Shown here in pieces: positions 42,074 through 51,913 of a stretch of 64,000 nt of DNA (position 1 is the stretch's first letter; the number at the start of each line of letters is the position of its first letter). A program made the position numbers and the translations under genes. A model generated the notes under the pieces. It was not told where the DNA came from and made no database searches. It was given only the letters and a program-made list of their open reading frames with translations. Source of the stretch: Pseudomonas putida (GTDB lineage: Bacteria; Pseudomonadota; Gammaproteobacteria; Pseudomonadales; Pseudomonadaceae); contig CP124529.1 of the NCBI GenBank assembly GCA_029953615.1, positions 1,950,998 through 2,014,997 on the forward strand, written 5' to 3'.

Positions 42074-42741
42074 TGCCCGGCCTCCCCATCGCCGATCAAG
42101 CGGCCGCGCTGCAAGGTCAGCATGCGGTGGCGCATGCGCGCAATCAGTGCCAGGTCGTGGCTGGCGATCAATACGGTGGTACCCAGCCGATTGATGTCCT
42201 CGAATACGCCCATGATCTCTGCGGCCAGGCGCGGGTCCAGGTTACCGGTGGGTTCATCGGCCAGCAGCAGGGCGGGCTGGTGGACGATGGCGCGGGCGAT
42301 ACCCACCCGCTGCTGCTGGCCGGTGGACAGGTCGGCCGGGAACAGCTCGCCCTTGTCGGCCAGCGACACACGCTCCAGCGCAGAGTCCACGCGCTTGGCG
42401 ACCTCGGCCTTGGACAGGCCGAGAATCTGCAGCGGCAAGGCGATGTTGTTGAATACCGTACGGTCGAACAACAGCTGGTGGTTCTGGAACACCACGCCAA
42501 TCTGCCGGCGCAGGAACGGGATCTGCGAATTGCTGATCTGGCCCAGGTCCTGCCCGGCCAGCATCAGCTTGCCGCTGGTCGGGCGCTCCATGGCCAGCAG
42601 CAGGCGCAGCAAGGTGCTCTTGCCCGCGCCCGAGTGGCCGGTGACGAACAGGAATTCGCCCCGGCGCGCCCGGAAACTCAGCTCATGCAAACCCACATGA
42701 CCATTGGGGTAGCGCTTGGCAACCTGTTCGAATCGGATCAT
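42070..42741 (-). CDS. ftsE: Cell division ATP-binding protein FtsE
   Basis: A 223-residue ABC ATPase. Walker A is TGHSGAGKSTLLRLL, the signature LSTGQQQRVGIARAI, Walker B ALLLADEPTGNLDP. It pairs with FtsX at the division ring to control cell-wall hydrolases. Its start lies two bases after the ftsY stop and its stop overlaps the ftsX start: a compact ftsY-ftsE-ftsX operon. Confidence 0.97.
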   Translation of the reverse strand: MIRFEQVAKRYPNGHVGLHELSFRARRGEFLFVTGHSGAGKSTLLRLLLAMERPTSGKLMLAGQDLGQISNSQIPFLRRQIGVVFQNHQLLFDRTVFNNIALPLQILGLSKAEVAKRVDSALERVSLADKGELFPADLSTGQQQRVGIARAIVHQPALLLADEPTGNLDPRLAAEIMGVFEDINRLGTTVLIASHDLALIARMRHRMLTLQRGRLIGDGEAGQ

Positions 42742-42743
42742 GT

Positions 42744-44255
42744 TCAGTCTCGCTCGGCGAACAGAGCCTTGACGAACGGCTCGGCTTCGAAGGTACGCAG
42801 GTCGTCGATGCCTTCACCGACACCAATGAAGCGAATCGGCAGCTTGAACTGCTTGGCCAGGGCGAAAATCACCCCGCCCTTGGCAGTGCCATCGAGCTTG
42901 GTCAGGGCCAGACCGGTCAGTTCGACGCTCTGGTTGAAGTACTTGGCCTGGCTGATGGCGTTCTGGCCGGTGCCGGCATCGAGCACCAGCAGCACCTCGT
43001 GCGGCGCCTCGGCGTCGAGCTTGCCGATGACCCGGCGGACCTTCTTCAGCTCTTCCATCAGGTTGTCTTTGGTGTGCAGGCGGCCTGCGGTATCGGCGAT
43101 CAGCACGTCGACGCCACGGGCCTTGGCAGCCTGTACGGCATCGAAGATCACCGAAGCGGAGTCGGCGCCAGTGTGCTGGGCGATCACCGGGATCTGGTTG
43201 CGCTCGCCCCACACCTGCAGCTGCTCGACCGCCGCGGCACGGAAGGTGTCGCCCGCGGCCAGCATCACTTTCTTGCCTTCAAGCTGCAGCTTCTTGGCCA
43301 GTTTGCCGATGGTGGTGGTCTTGCCGGCGCCGTTCACACCGACCACCAGGATCACATAGGGCTTGTTCTGCGCCTGTACCACCAGCGGCTGCTCGACCGG
43401 GCGCAGCAGCGCCGCCAGCTCTTCCTGCAGCGACTTGTACAGGGCATCGGCGTCGGCCAGCTGCTTGCGGGCAACCTTCTGGGTCAGGTTCTGGACGATG
43501 GTGGAAGTGGCTTCCACACCAACGTCGGCGGTCAGCAGACGGGTTTCGATTTCGTCGAGCAGGTCGTCATCGATGACCTTCTTGCCCAGAAACAGGCTGG
43601 CCATGCCCTCGCCGATGCTGGCGCTGGTCTTCGACAGGCCCTGCTTGAGGCGGGCGAAGAAGCCGGGCTTGGCCTGCTCGGCCGGCGCGGCGACCGGAGC
43701 TTCAGCCACCGGGGCAGCAGGCGCTGGTGCTGGGCGCTCCGGGATGGCGGGCGGCGCTTTCGGCTCCAGGTCCGCCACCAGGGCCACGGGTTCTTCGGCA
43801 ACCGGCAGCACCAGGTTGCTGACCGGCGCGGCCGGCTCGACGACCGGAGCCGCCTCGACCGGGGCCGCCTGCAAAGGCACGGACGCGATCGGCTGCGATG
43901 CAGGTGCGACCAGCGGCCGGGACGCGACCGGCTCGGGCTCAGGGGCCTGCAACGGTTGGGAAGCGACCGGTTCAGGCACAGGGGCCTCGACCACCGGTGA
44001 CTCAACGGGTGCGGCGACTTGCTGCGGTTCAGTCAGCTGTGGGGCCGCAGGGGCCTGAACGGGCTCAGGGGCCTGTGGCGCTTCGGCGCTAGCCCCTTCG
44101 ACCGGAGCGGCTGCAGGCTGCTCGACGGCTGGGGGTTCATTCGCGGGCACACCCGTTGCCACAGGTGGCTGCGGCTTCTTGCGAAACCAGCTGAACAGGC
44201 CTTTCTTCTCACCAGCCTCGGCCGGCGCTTTTTTGTCGTCGTTGGAACCAAACAT
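42744..44255 (-). CDS. ftsY: Signal recognition particle receptor FtsY
   Basis: A 503-residue SRP receptor GTPase. Residues 1-190 are a long low-complexity A domain rich in Pro, Ala, Glu and Val (repeats like EPVASQPLQAPEPEPVASRP), which in the family mediates membrane contact. The NG domain follows with GVNGAGKTTTIGKLAKK near 300, DTAGRLHTKDNLM and LTKLDGTAKGG. ATG 44255 begins MFGSNDDKKAPAEAGEKKGL. First gene of ftsYEX, with rpoH downstream as in other pseudomonads. Confidence 0.97.
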   Translation of the reverse strand: MFGSNDDKKAPAEAGEKKGLFSWFRKKPQPPVATGVPANEPPAVEQPAAAPVEGASAEAPQAPEPVQAPAAPQLTEPQQVAAPVESPVVEAPVPEPVASQPLQAPEPEPVASRPLVAPASQPIASVPLQAAPVEAAPVVEPAAPVSNLVLPVAEEPVALVADLEPKAPPAIPERPAPAPAAPVAEAPVAAPAEQAKPGFFARLKQGLSKTSASIGEGMASLFLGKKVIDDDLLDEIETRLLTADVGVEATSTIVQNLTQKVARKQLADADALYKSLQEELAALLRPVEQPLVVQAQNKPYVILVVGVNGAGKTTTIGKLAKKLQLEGKKVMLAAGDTFRAAAVEQLQVWGERNQIPVIAQHTGADSASVIFDAVQAAKARGVDVLIADTAGRLHTKDNLMEELKKVRRVIGKLDAEAPHEVLLVLDAGTGQNAISQAKYFNQSVELTGLALTKLDGTAKGGVIFALAKQFKLPIRFIGVGEGIDDLRTFEAEPFVKALFAERD

Positions 44256-44487
44256 GGAAGACGGCTATCTCAGGGTAGCGATGGGCCAGCTATGGCGCAT
44301 CGGGAATTCTCTCTACGCAGAACAGACTATCTTGAAGCCGGCTGGTTCATGCGCAACGTTTTGTCTTAGTGTCCTGTGGGCCAGAACGGCGACAGGCATG
44401 GTCGCCAGGCAACCGGATCAGTATCCTAGCACCTCCTGGCCCGCCGACGCTAAACCCAGCGGGCCCGCCGAACAGGTTAAACACCGT

Positions 44488-45843
44488 ATGAATGCTCTAG
44501 CCCGCCGCGCCGCTGGCCTGTTGCTCGGCACGCTCTGCCTGCCGCTCGCGGCTTTCGCCGCCGAGGTGCAACCCACCCACGAATTCATCCTCGACAATGG
44601 TCTGAAAGTGGTCGTGCGTGAAGACCATCGCGCCCCGGTGGTGGTCTCGCAGATCTGGTACAAGGTTGGCTCCAGCTACGAAACCCCGGGCCAGACCGGC
44701 CTGTCCCACGCGCTGGAGCACATGATGTTCAAGGGCAGCGCCAAGGTCGGCCCTGGCGAGGCCTCGCGCATCCTGCGTGACATTGGCGCCGAAGAAAACG
44801 CCTTCACCAGCGACGACTACACCGCCTATTACCAGGTGCTGGCCCGCGACCGGCTGCCGGTTGCCCTGGAGCTGGAGGCCGACCGCCTGGCCAGCCTGCG
44901 TCTGCCCGCCGACGAGTTCAGCCGCGAAATCGAGGTGATCAAGGAAGAACGCCGCCTGCGCACTGACGACCAGCCCAACGCCAAGGCGTTCGAGCTGTTC
45001 CGTGCCATGGCTTACCCGGCCAGCGGCTACCACACCCCGACCATCGGCTGGATGGCCGACCTGGAGCGCATGAAGGTCGAGGAACTGCGCCACTGGTACG
45101 AATCCTGGTACACCCCCAACAACGCCACCCTGGTAGTGGTCGGCGATGTCACCGCCGACGAGGTCAAGGGCCTGGCGCAGAAGTACTTCGGCAGCATCCC
45201 GAAGCGCGCCGTACCGCCGGCCAAGCTGCCACTGGAACTGGCCGAACCGGGCCAGCGCCAGCTGACCCTGCACGTACGCACCCAGCTGCCCAGCCTGATC
45301 TACGGCTTCAACGCTCCTGGCCTGGCCACCGCCAAGGATCCGCGCACGGTGCACGCCCTGCGCCTGATCTCGGCACTGCTCGATGGCGGCTACAGCGCCC
45401 GCATGCCGGCACGCCTGGAGCGTGGCCAGGAGCTGGTGGCCGGTGCTTCGTCCAGCTACAACGCCTTCACCCGCGGCGACAGCCTGTTCCTGATCTCGGC
45501 CACGCCGAACGTGCAGAAGCAGAAAACCCTCGCCGATGTCGAGAAGGGCATCTGGCAGCTGCTGGATGAGCTCAAGACCACCCCGCCCAGCGCCGAAGAG
45601 CTGGAACGCGTACGCGCCCAGGTCATTGCCGGCCTGGTCTATGACCGCGACTCCATCAGCAGCCAGGCCACTACAATCGGCCAGCTGGAAACCGTCGGCC
45701 TGTCCTGGAAGCTGATCGACAGCGAGCTGGACGAGCTCAAGCGCGTTACCCCGCAGGACATCCAGAACGCCGCGCGCACCTACTTCACCCGCGAACGCCT
45801 GAGCGTTGCCCATGTACTGCCCGAGGAGTCCGCTCATGAGTGA
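44488..45843 (+). CDS. Exported M16 zinc peptidase, catalytic member of pair 1
   Basis: A 451-residue pitrilysin-family protease with a signal peptide (MNALARRAAGLLLGTLCLPL). The zinc site is HALEH (residues 74-78) plus a downstream glutamate in EVIKEERRLR (153/154), so it should be active in the periplasm. The C-terminal half is the second M16 fold. The next gene starts eight bases before its stop, so the pair is translated together. Such catalytic/non-catalytic pairs form heterodimeric peptidases; the substrate is unknown. It is divergent from ftsY across 232 bp with no further gene. Confidence 0.9.
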   Translation: MNALARRAAGLLLGTLCLPLAAFAAEVQPTHEFILDNGLKVVVREDHRAPVVVSQIWYKVGSSYETPGQTGLSHALEHMMFKGSAKVGPGEASRILRDIGAEENAFTSDDYTAYYQVLARDRLPVALELEADRLASLRLPADEFSREIEVIKEERRLRTDDQPNAKAFELFRAMAYPASGYHTPTIGWMADLERMKVEELRHWYESWYTPNNATLVVVGDVTADEVKGLAQKYFGSIPKRAVPPAKLPLELAEPGQRQLTLHVRTQLPSLIYGFNAPGLATAKDPRTVHALRLISALLDGGYSARMPARLERGQELVAGASSSYNAFTRGDSLFLISATPNVQKQKTLADVEKGIWQLLDELKTTPPSAEELERVRAQVIAGLVYDRDSISSQATTIGQLETVGLSWKLIDSELDELKRVTPQDIQNAARTYFTRERLSVAHVLPEESAHE

Positions 45844-47327
45844 TCGCTGCGCACCACGCCCAACCCTGCTGGCCACGGGTATCCGCGCCCTGGCGCTGGC
45901 GGCAGTGCTGGCCGCCCCGGCCATGGCCGACAACGCCGCCAAGGCCGACAGCAATGCAGCACGCCCGGCCAACACCTTGCAGTCGCTGGCCGAGCTGGAT
46001 GGCAAGGCACCCAGCCGGCGCCAGTTGAACATTCAGCACTGGAGCACCGCCGAAGGTGCACGGGTGCTGTTCGTCGAGGCACGCGAGCTGCCGATGTTCG
46101 ACCTGCGCGTCACCTTTGCCGCCGGCAGCAGCCAGGACGGCGGCACCCCGGGCCTGGCGGCCCTGACCAATGCCATGCTCAACGAGGGCGTGGCAGGCAA
46201 GGACGTGACGGCCATCGCCGAAGGCTTCGAGGGCCTGGGCGCCGACTTTGGCAATGGTTCCTACCGCGACATGGCCGTGGCCTCGTTGCGCAGCCTCAGC
46301 GCCAAGGACAAGCGCGAACCTGCGCTCAAGCTGTTCACCGAGGTGGCCGGTAAGCCGACCTTCCCCGAAGACGCTCTCAAACGCATCAAGAACCAGATGC
46401 TGGCCGGCTTCGAATATGAAAAGCAGAACCCCGGCAAGATCGCCGGCAAGACGCTGTTCGGCAATGCTTTACGGCGACCACCCCTACGCCCACCCGAGCG
46501 ACGGCACCGCGGAAAGCATCAACGGTATCACCCTGGCTCAGCTGCGCGCCTTCCACGCCAAGGCCTACACCGGTGGCAACGCGGTCATCGCCCTGGTCGG
46601 CGACCTCAGCCGCGCCGAAGCCGAAGCCATCGCCGCCCAGGTCTCCGCCGGCCTGCCCAAAGGCCCGGCGCTGGCCGCACCAGCCCAACCCACTGACGCC
46701 AAGGCAGGCCTGACCCACATCGACTTCCCGTCCAAGCAAACCCACCTGATGCTGGCCGAGCTTGGCATCGACCGCCAGGACCCGGACTGGCCGGCCCTGT
46801 CACTGGGCAATCAGATCCTCGGGGGAGGTGCATTCGGCACCCGGTTGATGAGCGAGGTGCGGGAAAAGCGCGGCCTGACCTACGGCGTGTACTCGGTGTT
46901 CAGCCCGATGCAGGTGCGTGGCCCGTTCATGATCAACCTGCAGACCCGTGCCGAGCTCAGCGAAGGCACGCTCAAGCTGGTGCAGGGCATACTCGGCGAT
47001 TACCTCAAGAACGGCCCTACCCAGCAGGAGCTGGACGATGCCAAGCGCGAACTGGCCGGCAGCTTCCCGCTGTCCAATGCCAGCAACGCCAGTATCGTCG
47101 GCCAGTTGGGCGCGATCGGCTTCTACAATCTGCCGCTGACCTGGCTGGAGGACTTCATGCAGCAGTCCCAGGCCCTCACTGTCGAGCAGGTCAAGACGGC
47201 CATGAACAAACACCTGTCAGCCGATAAACTGGTGATCGTCACGGTTGGTCCGAAAGTGCCACAAAAACCGCTGCCAGCCCCCACTGACAAGCCCTCCGAG
47301 CAGCCGCTCGGGGTACCGGAGCACTAA
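45836..47327 (+). pseudogene. Exported M16 peptidase-like partner of pair 1, frame broken
   Basis: The first frame has a signal peptide (ALALAAVLAAPAMA) and the N-terminal M16 fold without HXXEH (GLAALTNAMLNEGV replaces it), so it is the non-catalytic partner. It runs to AGKTLFGNA and then goes out of frame. The next frame resumes LYGDHPYAHPSDGTAESING and continues to GVPEH. Removing one base at about 46463-46468 gives a 496-residue protein. The R/Y motif of M16 partners is present as REKRGLTYGVYS. Overlaps the upstream gene by eight bases; its TAA overlaps the rsmD ATG by one base. Confidence 0.85.
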
Positions 47328-47929
47328 TGCCAAGATCCACCCCACCCACTCGCCCCCAATCGAGCCAAAGCAAAGGCCAGGGTCACCTGCGCATCATCGC
47401 CGGCGAGTGGCGCAGCCGTCGCCTGGCAGTGCCCGAAGGTGAGGGCCTGCGACCAACGCCCGATCGCGTGCGGGAAACCGTATTCAACTGGCTGGCGCCG
47501 TACATCGAGGGTGCCCGCGTGCTGGACGCCTTTACCGGCAGCGGCGCGCTGGTGCTCGAAGCCTTGTCCCGCGGGGCCGAAGACGCCGTGGCGCTGGACA
47601 GCAACCCGGCAGCCATCGCCAACCTGAAGAACAACCTCGAGATCCTGCGCTGCCCGCGCGGGCAAATCCTGCAGACCGACGCCCTGCGCTATTTGCAAGG
47701 CCCGGCCAAGCAGCAGTTCGACATGGTGTTCCTCGATCCGCCGTTCCACCAGGACCTGCTGGCCGACACCTGCAACCTCCTGGAACAGAATCAGTGGCTG
47801 CGCGAACAGGCGTGGGTCTACACCGAAAGCGAAGCGGCGCCTTCAAGCTTGCAGTTGCCGGGCAACTGGCGCCTGCACCGCGAGAAGAAGACCGGCCAGG
47901 TGCATTACGCACTTTGGCAACGGGGCTGA
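47327..47929 (+). CDS. rsmD: 16S rRNA (guanine966-N2)-methyltransferase
   Basis: A 200-residue SAM-dependent enzyme acting on 16S G966. It has LRIIAGEWRSRRLAVP, the TPDRVRETVFNWL segment, the SAM motif VLDAFTGSGALVLEALSRGA, and the N-methylase catalytic motif FLDPPF. It starts with the ATG overlapping the previous stop by one base. A Gln/Ser-rich 20-residue N-tail precedes the conserved fold. Confidence 0.94.
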   Translation: MPRSTPPTRPQSSQSKGQGHLRIIAGEWRSRRLAVPEGEGLRPTPDRVRETVFNWLAPYIEGARVLDAFTGSGALVLEALSRGAEDAVALDSNPAAIANLKNNLEILRCPRGQILQTDALRYLQGPAKQQFDMVFLDPPFHQDLLADTCNLLEQNQWLREQAWVYTESEAAPSSLQLPGNWRLHREKKTGQVHYALWQRG

Positions 47930-48023
47930 CCCGGTAACCCAGGGTTGCCGTATTTAGTTACCACAAACCCGCCGTCCCGATGGCTGAAGCTGCTCCTTCC
48001 TTTCCTGCAGGAGCACTTCAACC

Positions 48024-49355
48024 ATGACCGCACCCCCATCCCCGCCTGTGCCAGCAAGCTCGGTGCACGCCTTTACCCTCGCCAACGGCCTGCGGGTCTA
48101 CCTGCGTGAAGACCACCGTGCGCCACTGGTCAGCGTACAGCTGTGGTACCACGTAGGTTCCAGCTACGAACCTGAAGGCCACACCGGCCTGTCCCATGCC
48201 CTGGAGCATTTGCTGTTCGAAGGCAGCAGCAAACTGGCCCCAGGCCAATATGCAACGCTCATGACCCACCTGGGCGGTGAACCGAATGCCTTCACATACG
48301 CCGATGCAACGGTCTTTCCGCTGACATTGCCTTGCAACCGCGTGGAAATTGCGCTGGAAGCGATGGCCGACGTCATGGCCAGCGCCACCCTCAGCGATGC
48401 ACCCTTTGCCCGTGAACTGGCGGTGGTCATGGCCGAGCGACGCGAGGATGTCGACAACAGCCCCTTGGCACTGGCACTGGAACATCACCTGTCACTGGCC
48501 TACGGCAACAGCGGCCATGGCACACCTGTGATTGGCTACAAGACCGACCTGGGCCATATGACCCCGGCGGCGGCGCGCACCTGGTACAACACTTGGTACC
48601 ACCCCAACAACGCCACGCTCGCCGTGGCCGGCGACATTACTCTGGTGCAGCTGCAAAAGCTGGTGACCCGCCATTTTGCGGCAATCCCCGCCCAGCGCCT
48701 GCCAACCCGGCAAACACCCGCCAGCCCCTCCGGGCAGGTTCGGCGCATCCAGACCCTGAACTGGCATGGCCTGAACACCGGCGTGATCGTCAGCTTCAAC
48801 CTTCCCAGCCAATGCACCGCCCGGTCTGGCGCGCAAGCCTGTGCACTGCGCCTGTTGCCCGACATTCTTGCCGAAGGCCAGGCCAGCACGCTGCAGCGCC
48901 TGTTGGTGCAGAACGCTTCGCTGCTACAGGGCCTGAAAGCGACCTATGAGCCCTGGCAGCGTGGTGACAGCCTGCTGACCCTCTACGCATTCTGCAGCCC
49001 GCAGGTTACGCCGGAGTTTGCAGCCGAAAGGCTGATGCAGGAAATCGAAGCGTTCCGCCAGTCAGCCCCCTCCAGAGAAGACCTTCAACGCGCCAAGGCT
49101 CGCCTGCTGGCCAGGCAACTGTTCGAAAGGGACGATATCGGGAACCAGGCAGCGGCCATTGGCAAACAGGCCGCCTGCGGTCTGGACCCTGTTGCCCTGG
49201 ACGATGAGCGGCAAGCCATCGAAGCGGTGACAGCCGAGCAGGTAGGCCTGGTTGCCCTGGAATTCCTGACTGAAGCCCGTGCGGCCATCACCTTCATGCT
49301 CCACAAGGACATGCACCAGGAGGACATGCACCAGGAGGAAAGTACCGATGAATGA
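48024..49355 (+). CDS. M16 zinc peptidase without signal peptide, catalytic member of pair 2
   Basis: A 443-residue M16 protease. It begins MTAPPSPPVPASSVHAFTLA with no signal peptide or membrane helix, so it is predicted cytoplasmic, unlike pair 1. The zinc site is complete: HALEH at 58-62 and the third ligand E139 in VVMAERRED, 76 residues later. The C-terminus is an unusual hydrophilic Met/His/Gln/Glu-rich tail (DMHQEDMHQEESTDE) created by a 15-bp tandem repeat. The next gene overlaps by eight bases. Possible roles are peptide degradation or maturation of a peptide product; none is shown. Confidence 0.88.
   Translation: MTAPPSPPVPASSVHAFTLANGLRVYLREDHRAPLVSVQLWYHVGSSYEPEGHTGLSHALEHLLFEGSSKLAPGQYATLMTHLGGEPNAFTYADATVFPLTLPCNRVEIALEAMADVMASATLSDAPFARELAVVMAERREDVDNSPLALALEHHLSLAYGNSGHGTPVIGYKTDLGHMTPAAARTWYNTWYHPNNATLAVAGDITLVQLQKLVTRHFAAIPAQRLPTRQTPASPSGQVRRIQTLNWHGLNTGVIVSFNLPSQCTARSGAQACALRLLPDILAEGQASTLQRLLVQNASLLQGLKATYEPWQRGDSLLTLYAFCSPQVTPEFAAERLMQEIEAFRQSAPSREDLQRAKARLLARQLFERDDIGNQAAAIGKQAACGLDPVALDDERQAIEAVTAEQVGLVALEFLTEARAAITFMLHKDMHQEDMHQEESTDE
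49307..49336 (+). repeat. 15-bp tandem duplication at the end of an M16 gene
   Basis: GGACATGCACCAGGA occurs twice in direct succession (49307-49321 and 49322-49336). It duplicates five codons (DMHQE), and the last copy runs into the AGGAGG that serves the next gene. Confidence 0.9.
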
Positions 49356-50721
49356 CAAGATCGAGAGCATGCCGCAGCCGACTGGCACCAACGGAGGTTT
49401 CAGTAGCCTGGTCTCGGCCCAAGGGGTTGACCTTGACCAGCTCGAACCCCTTCAGACGCAGGTGCAGATGTGGACCACGGAAGCAGGCACCGGCGTGAAA
49501 TTCGTCGAAACACGCGGGCTACCTATCGTCGACGTTGTCTTGCGGTTCAAGGCCGGCACGACCCAGGACACCGAGCAGCCCGGCCTGGCAGCCTTGACGC
49601 TATACATGCTCGACGAGGGCAGCCGGCGCTACACGGCTGCCCGGCAAGCTGCGGGCATGGAGCGCCTGGGCGCAATCCTGGAAAAACAGATACGCCTGGA
49701 GCATGCAACGCTCAGCCTGCGCAGCGTGAGCACGAAAACGATACTCGAGCCGGCCCTGGACCTGCTTACCGACCTCGTGGCAAACCCGGCTTTCCTCGCA
49801 CCTGCCCTGGAAAAGGTCAAACGCCAGCTCGTGCAGCACAACGCATCACGCGAACAGCGCCCCAGGCTCAGGGCACGCAGCGAGGCGTTTCGCCATTTGT
49901 TCCAGGACCATCCCTACGGCAACCCGCTGGGCAGCACCATTCAAGGCGTGGCCGCCGTCAGCCCTGAAGACTTGCGGGCCTTCCACCAACGCGCCTATAG
50001 CGCCAGCAACCTGGAAATCGTGCTTGTCGGGGACCTGGCCCTGAGCGAGGCGCAAGCCATCGCGCAACAGATCAGCCAGGCTCTGCCGCAAGGCTGGTCC
50101 GCCGTTGACCTGCCAGCCGTTCCGGTAGCGACCCAAGCAACCATCAACGTCGAACAACCCGGCACCAGCAGTGCAGTACTGCTGGCGCTACCCATGAACG
50201 TTGCCGCCAGTGACCCGGATTTCCCAGCCCTGGTGCTGGCCAGTGAAGTGTTGGGGTCAGGCCTCGAATCGCGCCTGATGGTGGAGCTGCGCCAACGCCG
50301 CGGCCTGACCTACGACATCTACAGTCGTCCATCACCGTTGAGTAGCGGCGGGCTGTTCACCATCGAGTGGGAGATCGCGCCACAGTACGTGCAAGGTTCG
50401 CAGGACCGGGTGGCAGCCTTGTTGCGCGACTTCATCGAGCAAGGGCCAACCCAGGCCGAGCTGCAACTGGCGCGCAAACAGCTGGCGGGGCAATTGCTGC
50501 GTGGCGTGGCGCAGAACAACAGCCTGGCAGCATTGCTCACGGAGATGACCCAGCAACGTCAGCCCGCAGACCACCTGAACACCTACATCGAGCGCATCGG
50601 CAGGCTGAGCCCGGCAGATATCCGCGCGGTGATGCAGCGCTGGCTCGACCTGGACTATAAGGTGCAGGTCAGTGTCGGGCCACGTGTCGAACAGCAACCG
50701 CTGCCAGCCACCACCCCATAG
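49348..50721 (+). CDS. M16 peptidase-like protein, non-catalytic member of pair 2
   Basis: A 457-residue M16-fold protein starting MNDKIESMPQPTGTNGG, again with no signal peptide. The HXXEH site is missing (GLAALTLYMLDEGS at that place), while the partner-type motif ELRQRRGLTYDIYS is conserved near residue 315. It should complete the active site of the preceding peptidase. GGAGG lies nine bases before the ATG at 49348. The pair resembles PqqF/peptide-processing M16 pairs only in general form. Confidence 0.87.
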   Translation: MNDKIESMPQPTGTNGGFSSLVSAQGVDLDQLEPLQTQVQMWTTEAGTGVKFVETRGLPIVDVVLRFKAGTTQDTEQPGLAALTLYMLDEGSRRYTAARQAAGMERLGAILEKQIRLEHATLSLRSVSTKTILEPALDLLTDLVANPAFLAPALEKVKRQLVQHNASREQRPRLRARSEAFRHLFQDHPYGNPLGSTIQGVAAVSPEDLRAFHQRAYSASNLEIVLVGDLALSEAQAIAQQISQALPQGWSAVDLPAVPVATQATINVEQPGTSSAVLLALPMNVAASDPDFPALVLASEVLGSGLESRLMVELRQRRGLTYDIYSRPSPLSSGGLFTIEWEIAPQYVQGSQDRVAALLRDFIEQGPTQAELQLARKQLAGQLLRGVAQNNSLAALLTEMTQQRQPADHLNTYIERIGRLSPADIRAVMQRWLDLDYKVQVSVGPRVEQQPLPATTP

Positions 50722-50781
50722 CGCAGGTACAGTGGCGCTGTTTCATGGCACTCTAGGCAGGCACAACACGAGTCGCCCAGC

Positions 50782-51774
50782 ATGCCCAGCCCCAGCACCA
50801 CCTTCCGCCCGGCCATCGGCCTGTCCAACCCCCACCTGCAAACCCTGTGGGGGCCGCTGTGGCGCAAGCTGCCCGAACTGCAGCGCGACCGCGAGCGGCT
50901 GTGGCTGGCCGATGGCGATTTCATCGACCTGGACTGGCACGGCCCGCACCAGCCGCATGCACCGTTGGTGCTGGTGCTGCACGGGCTGACCGGGTCATCC
51001 CGATCGCCCTACGTCAAAGGCTTGCAGCAAGCGCTGCAAGGCCGCGGCTGGGCCAGTGTGGCGGTGAACTGGCGCGGTTGCTCGGGCGAGCCCAACCTGC
51101 TGCCACGCAGCTACCATTCAGGCGCCAGCGAAGACCTGGCCGAAATCGTCAGCCACCTGCGCGCCCAGCGCCCATTGGCGCCGTTGTATGCGGTGGGTTA
51201 TTCGCTAGGGGGCAATGTGCTGCTGAAGTACCTGGGCGAAAGCGGTATTGCCAGCCAGTTGCAGGCAGCGGTGGCGGTGTCGGTGCCGTTTCGTCTGGAC
51301 CACTGCGCCGACCGTATCGGCCAAGGCTTTTCAAAGGTCTACCAGGCGCATTTCATGCGTGAGATGCTTGCTTATGTGCAGCTCAAACAGCGGCACTTCC
51401 AGGACAAGGGCCAGCATGAACGGCTGGCGACGCTGCAACGGCTGGGGCCGCTGGGCAACTTGCGTACGTTCTGGGATTTCGACGGCAAGGTCACCGCACC
51501 GCTGAACGGCTTTCGTGATGCGCACGACTACTACCGCCGCTCATCGAGTCATTTCTTCCTCCGCCAGAACCGCACGCCGACGCTGATCATTCACTCCAGT
51601 GATGACCCTTTCGTCGCCGGCCACAGCCTGCCCACGCCCCGCGAACTAGCGCCGCAGACCCACTTCGAACTGCACAGCCGCGGCGGCCATGTGGGCTTTG
51701 TCGACGGAAGCCTGCGCAACCCTGGGTATTACCTGGAGCGGCGGATTCCGCAGTGGTTGACGGAAGGCACATAA
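50782..51774 (+). CDS. YheT-family alpha/beta hydrolase
   Basis: A 330-residue cytosolic hydrolase of the YheT/ABHD1-3 type. It starts with the family hallmark GLSNPHLQTLWGPL; LVLVLHGLTGSSRSPYV is the oxyanion region. The nucleophile lies in GYSLGGNVLLKYLGE; the acid is in HSSDDPFV and the base in SRGGHVGFVDG. Substrate unknown; relatives are esterases/acyltransferases. It follows the M16 pair after 60 bp. Confidence 0.88.
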   Translation: MPSPSTTFRPAIGLSNPHLQTLWGPLWRKLPELQRDRERLWLADGDFIDLDWHGPHQPHAPLVLVLHGLTGSSRSPYVKGLQQALQGRGWASVAVNWRGCSGEPNLLPRSYHSGASEDLAEIVSHLRAQRPLAPLYAVGYSLGGNVLLKYLGESGIASQLQAAVAVSVPFRLDHCADRIGQGFSKVYQAHFMREMLAYVQLKQRHFQDKGQHERLATLQRLGPLGNLRTFWDFDGKVTAPLNGFRDAHDYYRRSSSHFFLRQNRTPTLIIHSSDDPFVAGHSLPTPRELAPQTHFELHSRGGHVGFVDGSLRNPGYYLERRIPQWLTEGT

Positions 51775-51792
51775 ACGATTGTTTTGCAGAAC

Positions 51793-51881
51793 TCTGTGGG
51801 AGCGGGCGCGCCCGCGAACACCGGCGCAGCCGGTGCCAGCCACCGCGCTGCATGCTTCGCGGGCTCGCCCGCTCCCACAGA
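51793..51881. repeat. REP pair, family A, long spacer
   Basis: Inverted family A units with the same ACCGGCGCAGCCGGT-containing spacer seen at 19341, located between the convergent hydrolase and sseA genes. Confidence 0.9.
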
Positions 51882-51913
51882 GCCTGGGCGATCTCCTGCA
51901 GGATTTGACAGGT

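Noticed and set aside
44256-44487. A coding extension of the first M16 gene upstream of its signal peptide
   Set aside because: The frame is open but the extension lacks homology and would bury the signal peptide; the ATG at 44488 is the natural start.
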